63,038 bases of DNA from Nitrospirota bacterium (GCA_029261215.1 JAJDBT010000039.1:1-63038), one strand, 5' to 3'; positions 45,745 through 56,020 are shown, counted from the first letter of the stretch. Translations and numbers: made by a program. The notes: generated by a model not told the origin, from the sequence alone.

Positions 45745-47925
45745 ATGGTTACAAAAGTAACACAAATGAAACAAAAGAGAGCCACGCAGCTTTCCGTAGA
45801 TGCACTGGCCAAACAGATCCGTTCATATGCGAGCGAAGTAGATGTTTCGCTGCTCACCAAGGCCTACGAATTTGCCGATAAAGCCCATACGGGACAACAG
45901 CGGCAATCAGGGGAGCCCTACCTTCGCCACCCGCTTGCGGTCGCAAAAATCTTAACCGAGCTCAAACTGGATGTCCCTTCAGTTGTCGCCGGACTTTTGC
46001 ATGATGTGGTTGAAGATACGGATTATACACCGGAAAATATCAAAACAGAATTTGGTGAAACCATCGGATCACTGGTCGAAGGGGTCACCAAAATCGGGAA
46101 AATCGTTTTTAAAAACACCCAGGAAAAACAGGCCGAAAATTTCAGAAAAATGATCATCTCGATGTCAACCGACATCCGGGTCTTACTCATCAAACTGGCT
46201 GACCGCCTCCATAACATGCGAACACTGGACGCCCTGAGAGAAGAAAAACAGGAACGCATCGCAACAGAAACGCTGGAAATTTATGCACCCCTGGCAAATC
46301 GACTCGGGATCGGCTGGGTAAAAGCCGAACTTGAAGACCTCTGCTTACGCGCCCTGAAGCCCGACATCTACCAAAACCTGACCAAAAAAGTAAAATCAGG
46401 CAGCGGGAGCCGAAAAAGATACATAAAATCAGTCCTCGACATCGTGAAAAAAACCTTGAAAGAGAACCAATTCAAGTGTGAGGTCTATGGTCGTTCAAAA
46501 CACCTTTTTGGAATTTACCGAAAAATGGAACGACAGGGAATCCCTTTTGAAGAAGTTTACGATTTAATGGCGGTCCGCATCATTACCGATACAAAAATGA
46601 ATTGTTATGCCATTTTGGGTCTGATGCATTCTCTTTGGCGGCCGCTTCCCGGACGTTTTAAGGATTACATTGCGATCCCCAAATCGAATCTATATCAATC
46701 CCTGCACACAACGGTGGTCGGCCCGGAAGGCAAACATGTCGAATTTCAAATCCGAACCGAAGAGATGCACAAAATCGCGGAAGACGGCATCGCCTCTCAC
46801 TGGGTTTACAAGGACGGCGGCCAGATTAATCCAAAAGACGAACGGGTTTTTGCATGGTTACGCCAGCTCCTGGAGTGGCAGCGGGATCTCCCCGACACAC
46901 GCCAATTTATGACCTCGGTCAAAACAGATCTTTTTACAAATGTGGTCTTCGTCTTTACCCCCAAAGGGGATTTAAAAGAACTCATGAACGGATCAACACC
47001 CATTGATTTTGCGTATGCCGTTCACACAGAAATAGGAGACCACTGCGTCGGGGCAAAGATCAACGGCGTGATTACGCCCCTGCGGAAACCCATCAGAAAC
47101 GGGGACACCGTTGAGATCATCACCTCCCCCACACAGACCCCGAGTAAAGACTGGCTCAAGTTCGTCAAAACATCTAAAGCCAAGGCAAAAATCAAACACT
47201 TTATCGGTTTGGAAGAACGTGCCCAGAGTTTGGCCCTTGGCCGAAAAATCCTGGAACGAGAAGCACGTAAAGAAAAATTAAGTCCGACAGAAGTGATGAA
47301 ATCCAAAGAGATTCTTCTGGCTGGAAAGGAACAAGGCATCACCACGATCGGCGACCTGCTCATTGCAATCGGCTATGGCAAAATATCGGCTCAACATGTC
47401 CTCCGACCACTGCTTCCTCAGTCTAAAATGCAAGAAGGCATTACTGAAAAAATCATTCGCAAAACGGGGATCGGAAACAACGGGGTCAAAGTCAGGGGCA
47501 TCGGAGATATTTTGATTAATCTTTCAAAATGTTGCAATCCGGTTCCCGGAGAAGAAATTATCGGTTTTATTACACGCGGCCGGGGACTGTCAATTCACAC
47601 GATAAACTGCCCGAATATTGATGAACTTGACTGCGATAAAGAACGGCTTGTTGCCGTCGATTGGGATAAAAAGCACGCCCAGTCCCATGCCATCGATATT
47701 TCAGTCCTGACCCTCGACCGGCCGGGTCTCCTTGCGGCCGTCACCACGGCGATTTCAGAAACCGGAGCAAACATCAAACACGCGGAGATCAGCACCACCG
47801 AAGATCAAAAAGGAAACTTCAACCTCGTCGTAGACATCGAAAACATCAAACACCTTGAGAAAGTACTCAAAAAAATCGAAAGCCTCAACGGTGTCCTCCA
47901 GGCCAGACGTGTTCATAAGGGCTAA
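45745..47925 (+). CDS. rel: Bifunctional (p)ppGpp synthetase/hydrolase (Rel/SpoT)
   Basis: The enzyme makes and degrades the alarmone (p)ppGpp. The 726-residue protein has the intact HD hydrolase motifs RHPLAVAKILTELKLD and GLLHDVVEDT, and the synthetase domain at roughly 240-350 (YGRSKHLFGIYRKMERQG, then SNLYQSLHTTVVGPEGKHVE). After these come a TGS domain (VVFVFTPKGDLKELMNGST) and a C-terminal ACT domain (ISVLTLDRPGLLAAVTTAIS). The HD histidine-aspartate pair argues for hydrolase activity as well as synthesis. Start is ATG 45745 or a downstream ATG at MKQKRATQL. Only 76 bases separate it from the next gene, which has its own promoter. Confidence 0.97.
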   Translation: MVTKVTQMKQKRATQLSVDALAKQIRSYASEVDVSLLTKAYEFADKAHTGQQRQSGEPYLRHPLAVAKILTELKLDVPSVVAGLLHDVVEDTDYTPENIKTEFGETIGSLVEGVTKIGKIVFKNTQEKQAENFRKMIISMSTDIRVLLIKLADRLHNMRTLDALREEKQERIATETLEIYAPLANRLGIGWVKAELEDLCLRALKPDIYQNLTKKVKSGSGSRKRYIKSVLDIVKKTLKENQFKCEVYGRSKHLFGIYRKMERQGIPFEEVYDLMAVRIITDTKMNCYAILGLMHSLWRPLPGRFKDYIAIPKSNLYQSLHTTVVGPEGKHVEFQIRTEEMHKIAEDGIASHWVYKDGGQINPKDERVFAWLRQLLEWQRDLPDTRQFMTSVKTDLFTNVVFVFTPKGDLKELMNGSTPIDFAYAVHTEIGDHCVGAKINGVITPLRKPIRNGDTVEIITSPTQTPSKDWLKFVKTSKAKAKIKHFIGLEERAQSLALGRKILEREARKEKLSPTEVMKSKEILLAGKEQGITTIGDLLIAIGYGKISAQHVLRPLLPQSKMQEGITEKIIRKTGIGNNGVKVRGIGDILINLSKCCNPVPGEEIIGFITRGRGLSIHTINCPNIDELDCDKERLVAVDWDKKHAQSHAIDISVLTLDRPGLLAAVTTAISETGANIKHAEISTTEDQKGNFNLVVDIENIKHLEKVLKKIESLNGVLQARRVHKG

Positions 47926-47940
47926 GCGCTCACTTTTCAA

Positions 47941-47969
47941 CTGACACACCCTGCATCATCAGTTATACT
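47941..47969 (+). promoter_or_regulatory. Sigma70-type promoter for glgP
   Basis: CTGACA and TATACT have a 17-base spacer. The pair starts 16 bases after the rel stop and 61 bases before the glgP ATG. Confidence 0.65.
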
Positions 47970-48001
47970 AGCTCCAACTTATTGAACAAGGAGGGATATT
48001 T

Positions 48002-50143
48002 ATGTCGGACACTTTTTCAATTCCGGAACGGATTGGTCGATTGAAAGACTTGGCCTATAATTTTTGGTGGAGCTGGGATCCGGAATCAAGGAGCCTCTTT
48101 GAAGCCCTTGACCGGGTACTTTGGGATCGCACGCAACACAACCCGGTTGCCATTTTGCGAGACATTACGCCAGAGCGCCTCAAGGAAGCTGAAAAAGATC
48201 CGGATTTCCTTCGCCATTACGATGGGGTGATTAAAAGTTTTGATTATATGCTCGGCCTCAAAGACACTTGGGTCAAAAAAACGCACCCCAATCTTTCAGA
48301 TCAAACCATTGCCTATTTTTCAGCAGAATTTGGTCTTCATAACTCCCTGCCCATTTATTCCGGCGGACTGGGAATTCTTGCCGGGGATCACTGCAAGGAA
48401 GCCAGTGAAATTGGCTTACCGCTCATCGGCATCGGCTTTTTATATCCACAAGGTTACTTTCATCAACGCATTCAGGCTGACGGCTGGCAGGAAGCGACCT
48501 ATCGTCCACTCAATGTCAATCGTGTGGCCATTGAACCGGTCGTATTTCCTTCAAGCGGCAAACGGTTTATAGAAATCCCTGTGGGTCACCGGACGATCCG
48601 GATTGCAGCCTGGCAGGTGCGTGTGGGGCGTATCCGGCTTTTTTTGATGGATACCGATATTCCAGAAAATGAACCCTGGGACCGAGAGCTTTCGGCACGA
48701 CTTTATGCAGGGGATGAAGACCTTCGGATTCGGCAGGAAATTGTCCTGGGTATTGGCGGCGTTCGCCTGCTTCGTGCATTAAATATTCATCCGGCGGTTT
48801 GGCATTGCAACGAAGGGCATACCGCCTTTCAGATGCTGGAACGGATCCGGGAAAAAGTAGCTCTTGGCGAAACCTTTGACTCTGCGGCGGCCGAGGTTCG
48901 AAAAAAGACTGTCTTTACAACGCATACACCCGTTCCGGCAGGACATGACGCCTTCCCGCCCTCACTCATCGAAAAATATTTCTCAAGTTACTGGCCTGAA
49001 CTGGGGATAGACCAAAGCCAGTTTTGGGCATTGGGTCAACATAAAGAGACTTGGGGAGAAGCATTTAACATGACCGTGCTTGCCCTCCACCTGGCGGAGG
49101 GTAAAAATGCGGTAAGTGCGCAACATGGCATTGTCAGTCGAAGAATGTGGCAGCACCTTTGGCCGCTTTCCAAAGAAGACGATGTCCCCATTTCTTCAAT
49201 TACCAACGGCATTCATGTACCTACCTGGATTTCACCTGAATTAATTCGTCTTTATCGACGGTACATCGCACCTGACTGGATCGAACGGCAGGATGATCCT
49301 GGACTTTGGCAGCGCGTGACAGATATCCCCGATCAAGAACTCTGGCACACCCGTCAACATATGAAACGGAAGCTCTTTAATTTTATCCGTGAACGGGCGC
49401 GAACATCGTGGACACAGGATCGGGCCGAAGCCGCCCAATTACTTGCAGCCGGCACTCTGCTCAACCCCGAAGCCCTGACCATCGGATACGCACGACGTTT
49501 CGCAGGATATAAACGGGCCACCCTGATTTTCCGCGATCTCGACCGGCTTAAACGCATTATTGGAAACCAGCGACGCCCCGTTCAAATCATCTTTGCAGGT
49601 AAGGCTCATCCGGCAGACGATATCGGAAAACACCTCTTGCAGGAAATCTACAACCTTGCTAAAGATGCCAAAATGGGCGGACGCATTGTCTTTGTTGAAA
49701 ATTACGAAATGCATGTCGCCCATTACCTGGTGCAAGGGGTCGATGTCTGGCTCAATTCTCCACGCTCTCCACTCGAAGCCAGCGGAACCAGTGGCATGAA
49801 GGCCGCCTTAAATGGGGTGCCGCAACTCAGCATCCCGGATGGCTGGTGGCCAGAAGCCTACAATGGATCAAACGGCTGGGCCTTTGGGGGCGATACTTCT
49901 CTTTCCCCGGATGAAATGGATGCGGCCGATGTAGAAAATCTTTACGATATTCTCGAAAATGAGGTCATTCCACTCTATTATATGCGAGACTCCGACGATA
50001 TTCCCCGCGGATGGACCGCTCTGATCAAAGAAACCATTCGTTCGATTGTGCCCACTTTTTCGATGCGGCGTGCTGTCAAAGAATACACCGAACAACTTTA
50101 TGCCCCCGCCATCAATGGCAAAAAACCAGCGAGCGGACAATAA
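48002..50143 (+). CDS. glgP: Alpha-glucan phosphorylase
   Basis: The enzyme releases glucose-1-phosphate from glycogen or maltodextrin with pyridoxal phosphate. The 713-residue protein is the short GT35 form without an N-terminal regulatory extension. The region DQTIAYFSAEFGLHNSLPIY, WHCNEGHTAFQMLERIRE, the phosphate-binding FAGYKRATLIFRDL and the PLP-lysine segment EASGTSGMKAALNGVPQLSI are all present. AAGGAGGG precedes the start. The Nudix gene begins immediately after its stop, and rel lies just upstream. Confidence 0.96.
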   Translation: MSDTFSIPERIGRLKDLAYNFWWSWDPESRSLFEALDRVLWDRTQHNPVAILRDITPERLKEAEKDPDFLRHYDGVIKSFDYMLGLKDTWVKKTHPNLSDQTIAYFSAEFGLHNSLPIYSGGLGILAGDHCKEASEIGLPLIGIGFLYPQGYFHQRIQADGWQEATYRPLNVNRVAIEPVVFPSSGKRFIEIPVGHRTIRIAAWQVRVGRIRLFLMDTDIPENEPWDRELSARLYAGDEDLRIRQEIVLGIGGVRLLRALNIHPAVWHCNEGHTAFQMLERIREKVALGETFDSAAAEVRKKTVFTTHTPVPAGHDAFPPSLIEKYFSSYWPELGIDQSQFWALGQHKETWGEAFNMTVLALHLAEGKNAVSAQHGIVSRRMWQHLWPLSKEDDVPISSITNGIHVPTWISPELIRLYRRYIAPDWIERQDDPGLWQRVTDIPDQELWHTRQHMKRKLFNFIRERARTSWTQDRAEAAQLLAAGTLLNPEALTIGYARRFAGYKRATLIFRDLDRLKRIIGNQRRPVQIIFAGKAHPADDIGKHLLQEIYNLAKDAKMGGRIVFVENYEMHVAHYLVQGVDVWLNSPRSPLEASGTSGMKAALNGVPQLSIPDGWWPEAYNGSNGWAFGGDTSLSPDEMDAADVENLYDILENEVIPLYYMRDSDDIPRGWTALIKETIRSIVPTFSMRRAVKEYTEQLYAPAINGKKPASGQ

Positions 50144-50686
50144 GTGGATCTGCAAGAAACCTTTCTTCGAAAAAAGACAGTCTTTAAGGGACGTTACCTT
50201 CAGGCCGAAGAGCAGGTGTTTCGTCAGCCCAACGGGAAAGAGGTGGTTCGGGAAATCGTCACGCCGCCGGATGCGGTGGGCATTCTGCCCATTGACGACG
50301 CCGGGCGGGTTCATCTCGTCCGTCAATATCGGCCCGCAATTCGAAAAATTACCCTTGAAATCCCCGCAGGGGTCATTGACGATGGCGAAAAACCCATTGA
50401 AACCGCCGCTCGGGAATGTCGCGAAGAAATCGGTTATCTCCCCAAGCAACTGGATTTTCTTTTTATGTACTATCATTCCGTCGGGTTTTCGACTGGAAAA
50501 ATCGAGGTTTTTCTTGGCCAAAACCTGAGCGCATTTCCAGAACAGCACCTGGACGACAGCGAATTTATAGAGGCCGTCACACTTCCCTTTGAAGAAGCCT
50601 ATCAACAGGCCATTACCGGAAAAATCATCGACAGCAAAACACTTCTCGCCTTCCTTTGGTACAAACAACGCGTCCACTCCCAATAA
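50144..50686 (+). CDS. Nudix hydrolase, ADP-ribose pyrophosphatase type
   Basis: The GTG at 50144 follows the glgP TAA with no gap (TAAGTG), so translation is coupled. The 180-residue protein has a perfect Nudix box, GVIDDGEKPIETAARECREE followed by IGY, that is GX5EX7REX2EEXG. The preceding VHLVRQYRPAIRKITLEIPA is typical of ADP-ribose or ADP-sugar pyrophosphatases. Coupling to glucan phosphorylase suggests a substrate such as ADP-glucose or ADP-ribose; that is inference. Confidence 0.93.
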   Translation: MDLQETFLRKKTVFKGRYLQAEEQVFRQPNGKEVVREIVTPPDAVGILPIDDAGRVHLVRQYRPAIRKITLEIPAGVIDDGEKPIETAARECREEIGYLPKQLDFLFMYYHSVGFSTGKIEVFLGQNLSAFPEQHLDDSEFIEAVTLPFEEAYQQAITGKIIDSKTLLAFLWYKQRVHSQ

Positions 50687-50693
50687 GTTCTCT

Positions 50694-50722
50694 TTGTTTT
50701 TAATCAATTATTATGGTAGTAT
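50694..50722 (+). promoter_or_regulatory. Candidate promoter for the propeller protein at 50784
   Basis: TTGTTT and TAGTAT with a 17-base spacer, about 60 bases before the gene. Confidence 0.45.
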
Positions 50723-50783
50723 TGCGCGAAATAAACGTTAATATTTAATAATATTACTACTATTTTACAATTAAAGAGTGCAA

Positions 50784-52544
50784 ATGATGCCTTGTAAATT
50801 TTCTTCCATTTTGCTTGTCGGAGCGATAAGTGCATGGTTTTTATGCATGCCAAATCAAGGGATCGCACGCGAAACAACAGTCACGGACTCTATTGCACCG
50901 ACGGACGACCTCAGCCTCCCCTTTGGTGCATTTGCCATTGGGAAAAAATCCCCTGAGCACCGCATTACCCTGACCAATACAGGGAACACATCACTGCCCC
51001 TGCCTCCCCTCACACTTACAGGGCCGGGAACGAACGCGTTTCGACTCAATCTGAATGCGGGCACAGCACCCTGCGGGAGTTTCACCAACCTTTCTGCTGG
51101 AGAAAGCTGTACCATCACACTCTCATTTATTCCAGATATGACCGGAATACGAACTGCTTTTTTAAATATCGGCACATCCGAAGAACAGATCGCCTTTCAT
51201 GATCCTGCCACAAGCGGGATCAGTCTCTTCAGCCTCACCTCTAAAGTCGTGACGCCAGTGACCCTTCCGGCATCAGGGGTAGACGATTTTCCCACGTGGT
51301 CTCCCGGACGCGGGCAGATTGCTTTTCATCGCCAAATCAACGGCTTCAATTATATTTACAGAGTCAATGTAGATGGCACGGGAGAAACCTTTGTCACCCA
51401 CAAAGCAACCGAACCCGACTGGGCTCCGGATGCTCAAAAAATTGTCATGCGTGACCTTCAGTTTGGCGGACTGAAAATATACGACCTCAGCCTCAACCAG
51501 ATAAGTGCTGTCATTGGGAGCAGCGTCAGCGGAGAGTGGAACAACCCACACTGGTCGCCAGATAACCAGAAACTGGTCTTCCATCATGCCAGTATAAATA
51601 TTCCCTTTCCTCATGACATCTTTACGATAAATGCAGATGGTTCAAGATCTCAACTTATCGCGAATAATGGGAAAACACCGACATGGTCACCCGCTGGTCA
51701 GAAGATCGCTTTTCATAACCTATCGACACAGGGCATCAGTCTTATTGATATCGGAGGGACTCCAACACTCTTAACAAATCCTGGAAGTGCAGAAGACACC
51801 TTCCCCACTTGGTCTCCAGATGAAGCACGCCTTGTCTTTCAGCGCACTACGAGCACTTCCCTGGTCAAAAATGAACTGATGATAATAGGCACCAACGGCT
51901 CCAGCGAAAGCCCTCTCACTCTCGCTTCAAATGGTGAAAAGGTCTCAGGGAAAACACCCTCATGGTCGCCTTCCACACAAACCGCCGTGACGCTCACCGG
52001 AACAGCGCTTGCTTCGAGCGCGAATAGTCCGCCTTCTGCACCTCAGCTTCTTTCTCCGACAAACGGTCAAACGGGCCTTGGAACGTCTGTCACTTTAAAA
52101 TGGCTCACTTCGAGTGATCCCGACGGGGACACCCTGACATACGCGCTCCTCTTTTGTGAAACCGCACAATTTCAAAGCGACGACTGTCAGCCAACCCTCA
52201 TCGCCAAGACTCAACAAAGCACACCGCCTTTTTCTGGAATGCGTTTTGCGGGAACAGGCATGCTTATCGTTGGTTTTTTATACGGATTGAATCGGAACAC
52301 ACATCAGAAAATCAAAACAAGGCGGTCTCTTTTTTTCATCTTCACGGCCTTTTTTTTCATCAGTGCCTGTGGGGGAAGTGGCGGAAGCAGCCCTAATTTT
52401 AGCGCGGGTGGTGAACAGGGCGGCACGGAAATTGCCCAAAACACAGGGCCGCTCAAACCGAATACAAGTTATCAATGGCAAATCACAGCCGACGACGGGA
52501 AAGGAGGAAAAGCCTCCAGTCTAATCTGGCGTTTTACGACTTAG
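50784..52544 (+). CDS. Secreted PD40 beta-propeller protein with membrane segments inside a fibronectin-like domain
   Basis: The ATG at 50784 is preceded by AAAGAG at 5 bases; a GTG two codons earlier is also possible. The 586-residue protein has a signal peptide (SSILLVGAISAWFLCMPNQG). Next is a choice-of-anchor/ASH-like domain (ITLTNTGNTSLPLPPLTLT) and then TolB-like PD40 repeats (DFPTWSPGRGQIAFHRQING, PTWSPAGQKIAFHNLST, FPTWSPDEARLVFQR). The C-terminus opens as a fibronectin-type domain (PQLLSPTNGQTGLGTSVTLK) and ends as one (TSYQWQITADDGKGGKASSL). Between the halves, from about residue 486, are a hydrophobic helix (RFAGTGMLIVGFLYGLNR), a basic loop, and a second segment ending FFFISACGGSGGSSP, like a lipoprotein signal with cysteine near 529. 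Function is unknown. Confidence 0.75.
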   Translation: MMPCKFSSILLVGAISAWFLCMPNQGIARETTVTDSIAPTDDLSLPFGAFAIGKKSPEHRITLTNTGNTSLPLPPLTLTGPGTNAFRLNLNAGTAPCGSFTNLSAGESCTITLSFIPDMTGIRTAFLNIGTSEEQIAFHDPATSGISLFSLTSKVVTPVTLPASGVDDFPTWSPGRGQIAFHRQINGFNYIYRVNVDGTGETFVTHKATEPDWAPDAQKIVMRDLQFGGLKIYDLSLNQISAVIGSSVSGEWNNPHWSPDNQKLVFHHASINIPFPHDIFTINADGSRSQLIANNGKTPTWSPAGQKIAFHNLSTQGISLIDIGGTPTLLTNPGSAEDTFPTWSPDEARLVFQRTTSTSLVKNELMIIGTNGSSESPLTLASNGEKVSGKTPSWSPSTQTAVTLTGTALASSANSPPSAPQLLSPTNGQTGLGTSVTLKWLTSSDPDGDTLTYALLFCETAQFQSDDCQPTLIAKTQQSTPPFSGMRFAGTGMLIVGFLYGLNRNTHQKIKTRRSLFFIFTAFFFISACGGSGGSSPNFSAGGEQGGTEIAQNTGPLKPNTSYQWQITADDGKGGKASSLIWRFTT

Positions 52545-52555
52545 AGACTAAAAAC

Positions 52556-55500
52556 CTATTCTTCATCTGCCCGAAAATATCGGGCTTCCGGGTGATGAAA
52601 AACCATTGCGGAGACCGTGGCTTCGGGGTCCATCATATGCCCATCTGTCAAAGTGACCCCGATTTCTTTCGCCCCTTCTAAGAGGCGGAAGAGTTTTTCC
52701 TGATCGGAAAGGTCAGGGCAGGCCGGGTACCCAAAACTCACACGAATTCCCTGATATTTGTTTTTTAATACATCGCGAATGCTCATCTCTTTCGGATCGG
52801 GAAAACCCCAATCGGCCCTGATTTTTTGATGAAGCCATTCGGCAAAACCTTCGGCACCCTCTATCGCAAGCGCTTGCAACATATGAGATCGCAGGTATTC
52901 TCCCGCATCTTTCCATTCTCCTGATAATTGCCGAACACCCTGGCCGAGCGTCACGACAAAAAAAGCGACCGAGTCCATTTCATTAGAAGCCGTCTCACGG
53001 CAGTAATCAGACAGGCACAGGTAATCTCCACGCGACTGCCTCGGAAAAGTGAAGGTCTCCAGAACCTGACTCTGGTTTTTTGGATCATAAATCAACAGGT
53101 CGTCCCCGCGTGCACGACAGGGAAAATATTGATACACCCCTTGAGCCGACAGATGTCCTTTTGTCAAAATCTCGGACTTCATTGCCTCAACCGAATCAAG
53201 CAGCCGTTTTGCTTTGTCATCACCCTCTGCCAGCAGCCGTTCCAAATTGCCTTTGAGCCCAAGATGATTGCCGTAGAGCATTGAAGGATTGATGTATTCA
53301 AAGAGCTTTTCAAGGGGACCTTCCCGTATAAGGTGTGGTTCAAAATCGGGTGCTTTCGGAAGAGGTAAGTCTCGCCGGACGGGAGAAATGCCTGGGCCAG
53401 ACTCTTTTTTTATCTCGGTCTTTTCTTTTTTCAAAAGTTCGGCCTCTGCGGCCTCATTGCCTTTTGTCACTTCAAGCTGAATTTTCGCAAGCAGTGCGCC
53501 GCGATCCGTTTCACTCGACAATTGGTTCGCAAGCGAGAGGCCATCCATTGCGTCTTTGGCGTAGAGCACCGGCCCCGAATATTCTGCGGCAATTTTCAAA
53601 TTGGTAAAGCGTCGCGTGAGCGCCGCCCCGCCAACCAAAATCGGGAGCTCAATCCCCGAGGCTTTCAAATCTTTGGCTGTTGTGACCATTTGATGAGCAG
53701 ATTTCACGAGCAGCCCCGAAAGCCCAATCATGTCAGGCTTATTCGTCCGCACAGCCTCCACCAAAACTTCCGGCGGCACTTTAATGCCCAGGTTCACGAC
53801 ATGAAACCCATTGTTTGAAAGAATGATCTCAACGAGGTTTTTCCCGATATCATGCACATCGCCTTTCACCGTCGCAAGAATCACTTTGCCCCGGCTGGCG
53901 CTTTCGTTTTTTTCCATAAAGGGCTCAAGATGTCCAACCGCCGCCTTCATCGCCTCGGCTGACTGGAGCACTTCGGCCACAATCAGTTCATTTTGATTAA
54001 AAAGACGGCCCACTTCGGCCATTCCCGTCATTAAAGGCCCGTTGATAATGTCCAGTGGCGCGCTTTCCTTCATTTTTAAATTGAGGTCGTCAATCAGACC
54101 TTCTTTAGATCCCTCGACGATGTACTGGGCCAGACGTTCATCCAGCGGCAGTCTCGGTTGATCCTTGGCAACGGCCTTCTTTTTAACCTTAAAATGAGCG
54201 GCGAAGGCCCCCACGGGATCATCTCCGCGCCAGAAAAGAAGGTTCTCCGAAAGTTCACGTTCAAATTTGGGAATGGATGGGTAGCGCTCCAGTTTTTCTG
54301 AATTCACAATGGCATAATCCAGGCCCGCCTTGACGCAGTGATACAAAAAAACCGCATTGAGTACTTCCCGCCCCGCAGGCGGCAAACCAAAAGAGACATT
54401 ACTGATGCCAAGGATCGTTTTCACTTCCGGTAAAGCGTCCTTGATCAGCGTGATGCCTTCGATGGTTTCTTTGGCTGATCCAATATAATTGTCATCGCCC
54501 GTGCCCACAGGAAACACGAGCGGGTCAAAAATGATGTCTCGCGGAGCAATGCCGTATTTTTCTGTCAGCAAGGTATAGGATCGTTGCGCGATCTCTAACT
54601 TTCTTTGCCGCGTCACGCCCATGCCCTGATCCGGGTCTTCATCAATACAACCCACCACCACCGCGCCACCATAGGTTTTAAGGAGCGGTACGATCTCTTC
54701 AAAACGGCTTTCACCCTCTTCCAGATTGATCGAGTTGATAATGCATTTTCCCTGACAATGTTTGAGCGCAACTTCAGTCACTTCAGCATCCGTCGAATCG
54801 ATCATGATGGGGGCTTTGACCTTTTTATTGAGCTCTTGAATAAAGACATCGATATCCGCCACTTCGTCCCGGTCCGGGTTTGCCATGCAGACATCAATCA
54901 CCTGCGCACCAGTCTTGACCTGGGCTCGACCAATTTCTGCACCTTCTTCTATTTTTCCCGCAATAATCAGCTCTTTGAACTTTCGGCTTCCGATCACATT
55001 GGTGCGCTCTCCCACGATGATCGGTCGGTTTTCATCTTCGATCTGGAGAAATTCAATCCCTGAAACGGTGGTTCTGGAAACGGGCTTTGCAATCCGCGGC
55101 GGCTTGCCTTTGACCATTTTTGCAATCTCGGTGATGTGCGCCGGAGTGGTTCCGCAACAACCGCCAATGATATTAATCCACCCCTCGGCGACAAAACGGG
55201 CCAGCTTTTCCGAGAGTGAAGCAGGCGTTTCTTCATACTTTCCGTCTTCATTCGGAAGCCCCGCATTCGGATAAACACTCACCAAACAGGCCGCCATGCC
55301 TGCCAGAGAACGGATGTGGTCGGTCATAAACTCAGGCCCGGTCGCACAATTTAAACCAATGGACAAAATCGGGAAATGTTCGAGCGCGGCATATAGGGCT
55401 TCCACGCCCTGACCCGCCAGCATGGTGCCTGTCGGCTCAATGGTTGCAGAAATCATAACCGGAATCGCCGTGCCGAGCGCCTTCTGCGCCTTCATCACGC

Positions 55501-56020
55501 CAATCATTCCGGCCTTTAAATTCAAGGTATCTTGAGCGGTTTCAAGCAGAAGCAGATCCACCCCTCCCGCAATCAGACCCTTGGCTTGATTCGAAAAATT
55601 TTCAGACAAGGCATCAAAGGTGACCCCGCCGGTCACGGTGATGGCCTTCGTCGTTGGCCCCATCGAACCGGCCACAAATCGGGGACGATCTTTCGAGGCA
55701 AATTTTGCGGCAGCCGTCTTGGCGATTTCCGCCCCTCTTTTGTTGATCTCATAAACATGGGCTTCAAGGTCGTACTCTGCCAAAACAATCGCCGTGCCGC
55801 CAAAAGTGTTGGTCTCGACAATATCTGCGCCTGCTTCAAAGTAGACTTCATGAATGGACTGAATGACATCGGGACGTGTGATATTCAGGTTTTCGTTACA
55901 TCCTTCAAGGGCCGCCCCGCCAAAATCTTCATCGCTCAGATTCTCAGCCTGAATCATCGTTCCCATTGCGCCGTCCATCACCAAAATGCGATCACGCAAT
56001 ATTTTTTGAATCTCTTCCAT
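52556..56020 (-). CDS. metH: Cobalamin-dependent methionine synthase
   Basis: MetH moves a methyl group from methyltetrahydrofolate to homocysteine through cobalamin. The 1154-residue protein has the standard order: homocysteine domain with zinc-cysteine segments (SIGLNCATGPEFMTDH and INIIGGCCGTTPAHITEIAK), the pterin domain from about residue 330 (RPIIVGERTNVIGSRKFKEL), the B12 cap and binding domain with VKGDVHDIGKNLVEIILSNN, and the C-terminal activation domain (YPACPDLSDQEKLFRLLEG). No cobalamin or SAM riboswitch is visible in the roughly 130 bases upstream. A TGATACAAT extended -10-like box lies near 56055-56063. The plus-strand tRNA-Asn unit begins just beyond. Confidence 0.97.
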   Translation of the reverse strand: MEEIQKILRDRILVMDGAMGTMIQAENLSDEDFGGAALEGCNENLNITRPDVIQSIHEVYFEAGADIVETNTFGGTAIVLAEYDLEAHVYEINKRGAEIAKTAAAKFASKDRPRFVAGSMGPTTKAITVTGGVTFDALSENFSNQAKGLIAGGVDLLLLETAQDTLNLKAGMIGVMKAQKALGTAIPVMISATIEPTGTMLAGQGVEALYAALEHFPILSIGLNCATGPEFMTDHIRSLAGMAACLVSVYPNAGLPNEDGKYEETPASLSEKLARFVAEGWINIIGGCCGTTPAHITEIAKMVKGKPPRIAKPVSRTTVSGIEFLQIEDENRPIIVGERTNVIGSRKFKELIIAGKIEEGAEIGRAQVKTGAQVIDVCMANPDRDEVADIDVFIQELNKKVKAPIMIDSTDAEVTEVALKHCQGKCIINSINLEEGESRFEEIVPLLKTYGGAVVVGCIDEDPDQGMGVTRQRKLEIAQRSYTLLTEKYGIAPRDIIFDPLVFPVGTGDDNYIGSAKETIEGITLIKDALPEVKTILGISNVSFGLPPAGREVLNAVFLYHCVKAGLDYAIVNSEKLERYPSIPKFERELSENLLFWRGDDPVGAFAAHFKVKKKAVAKDQPRLPLDERLAQYIVEGSKEGLIDDLNLKMKESAPLDIINGPLMTGMAEVGRLFNQNELIVAEVLQSAEAMKAAVGHLEPFMEKNESASRGKVILATVKGDVHDIGKNLVEIILSNNGFHVVNLGIKVPPEVLVEAVRTNKPDMIGLSGLLVKSAHQMVTTAKDLKASGIELPILVGGAALTRRFTNLKIAAEYSGPVLYAKDAMDGLSLANQLSSETDRGALLAKIQLEVTKGNEAAEAELLKKEKTEIKKESGPGISPVRRDLPLPKAPDFEPHLIREGPLEKLFEYINPSMLYGNHLGLKGNLERLLAEGDDKAKRLLDSVEAMKSEILTKGHLSAQGVYQYFPCRARGDDLLIYDPKNQSQVLETFTFPRQSRGDYLCLSDYCRETASNEMDSVAFFVVTLGQGVRQLSGEWKDAGEYLRSHMLQALAIEGAEGFAEWLHQKIRADWGFPDPKEMSIRDVLKNKYQGIRVSFGYPACPDLSDQEKLFRLLEGAKEIGVTLTDGHMMDPEATVSAMVFHHPEARYFRADEE

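Noticed and set aside
50730-50755. A+T-rich inverted repeat (TAATATT/AATATTA) before the propeller gene
   Set aside because: Simple low-complexity sequence; it could form by chance, and no function is indicated.
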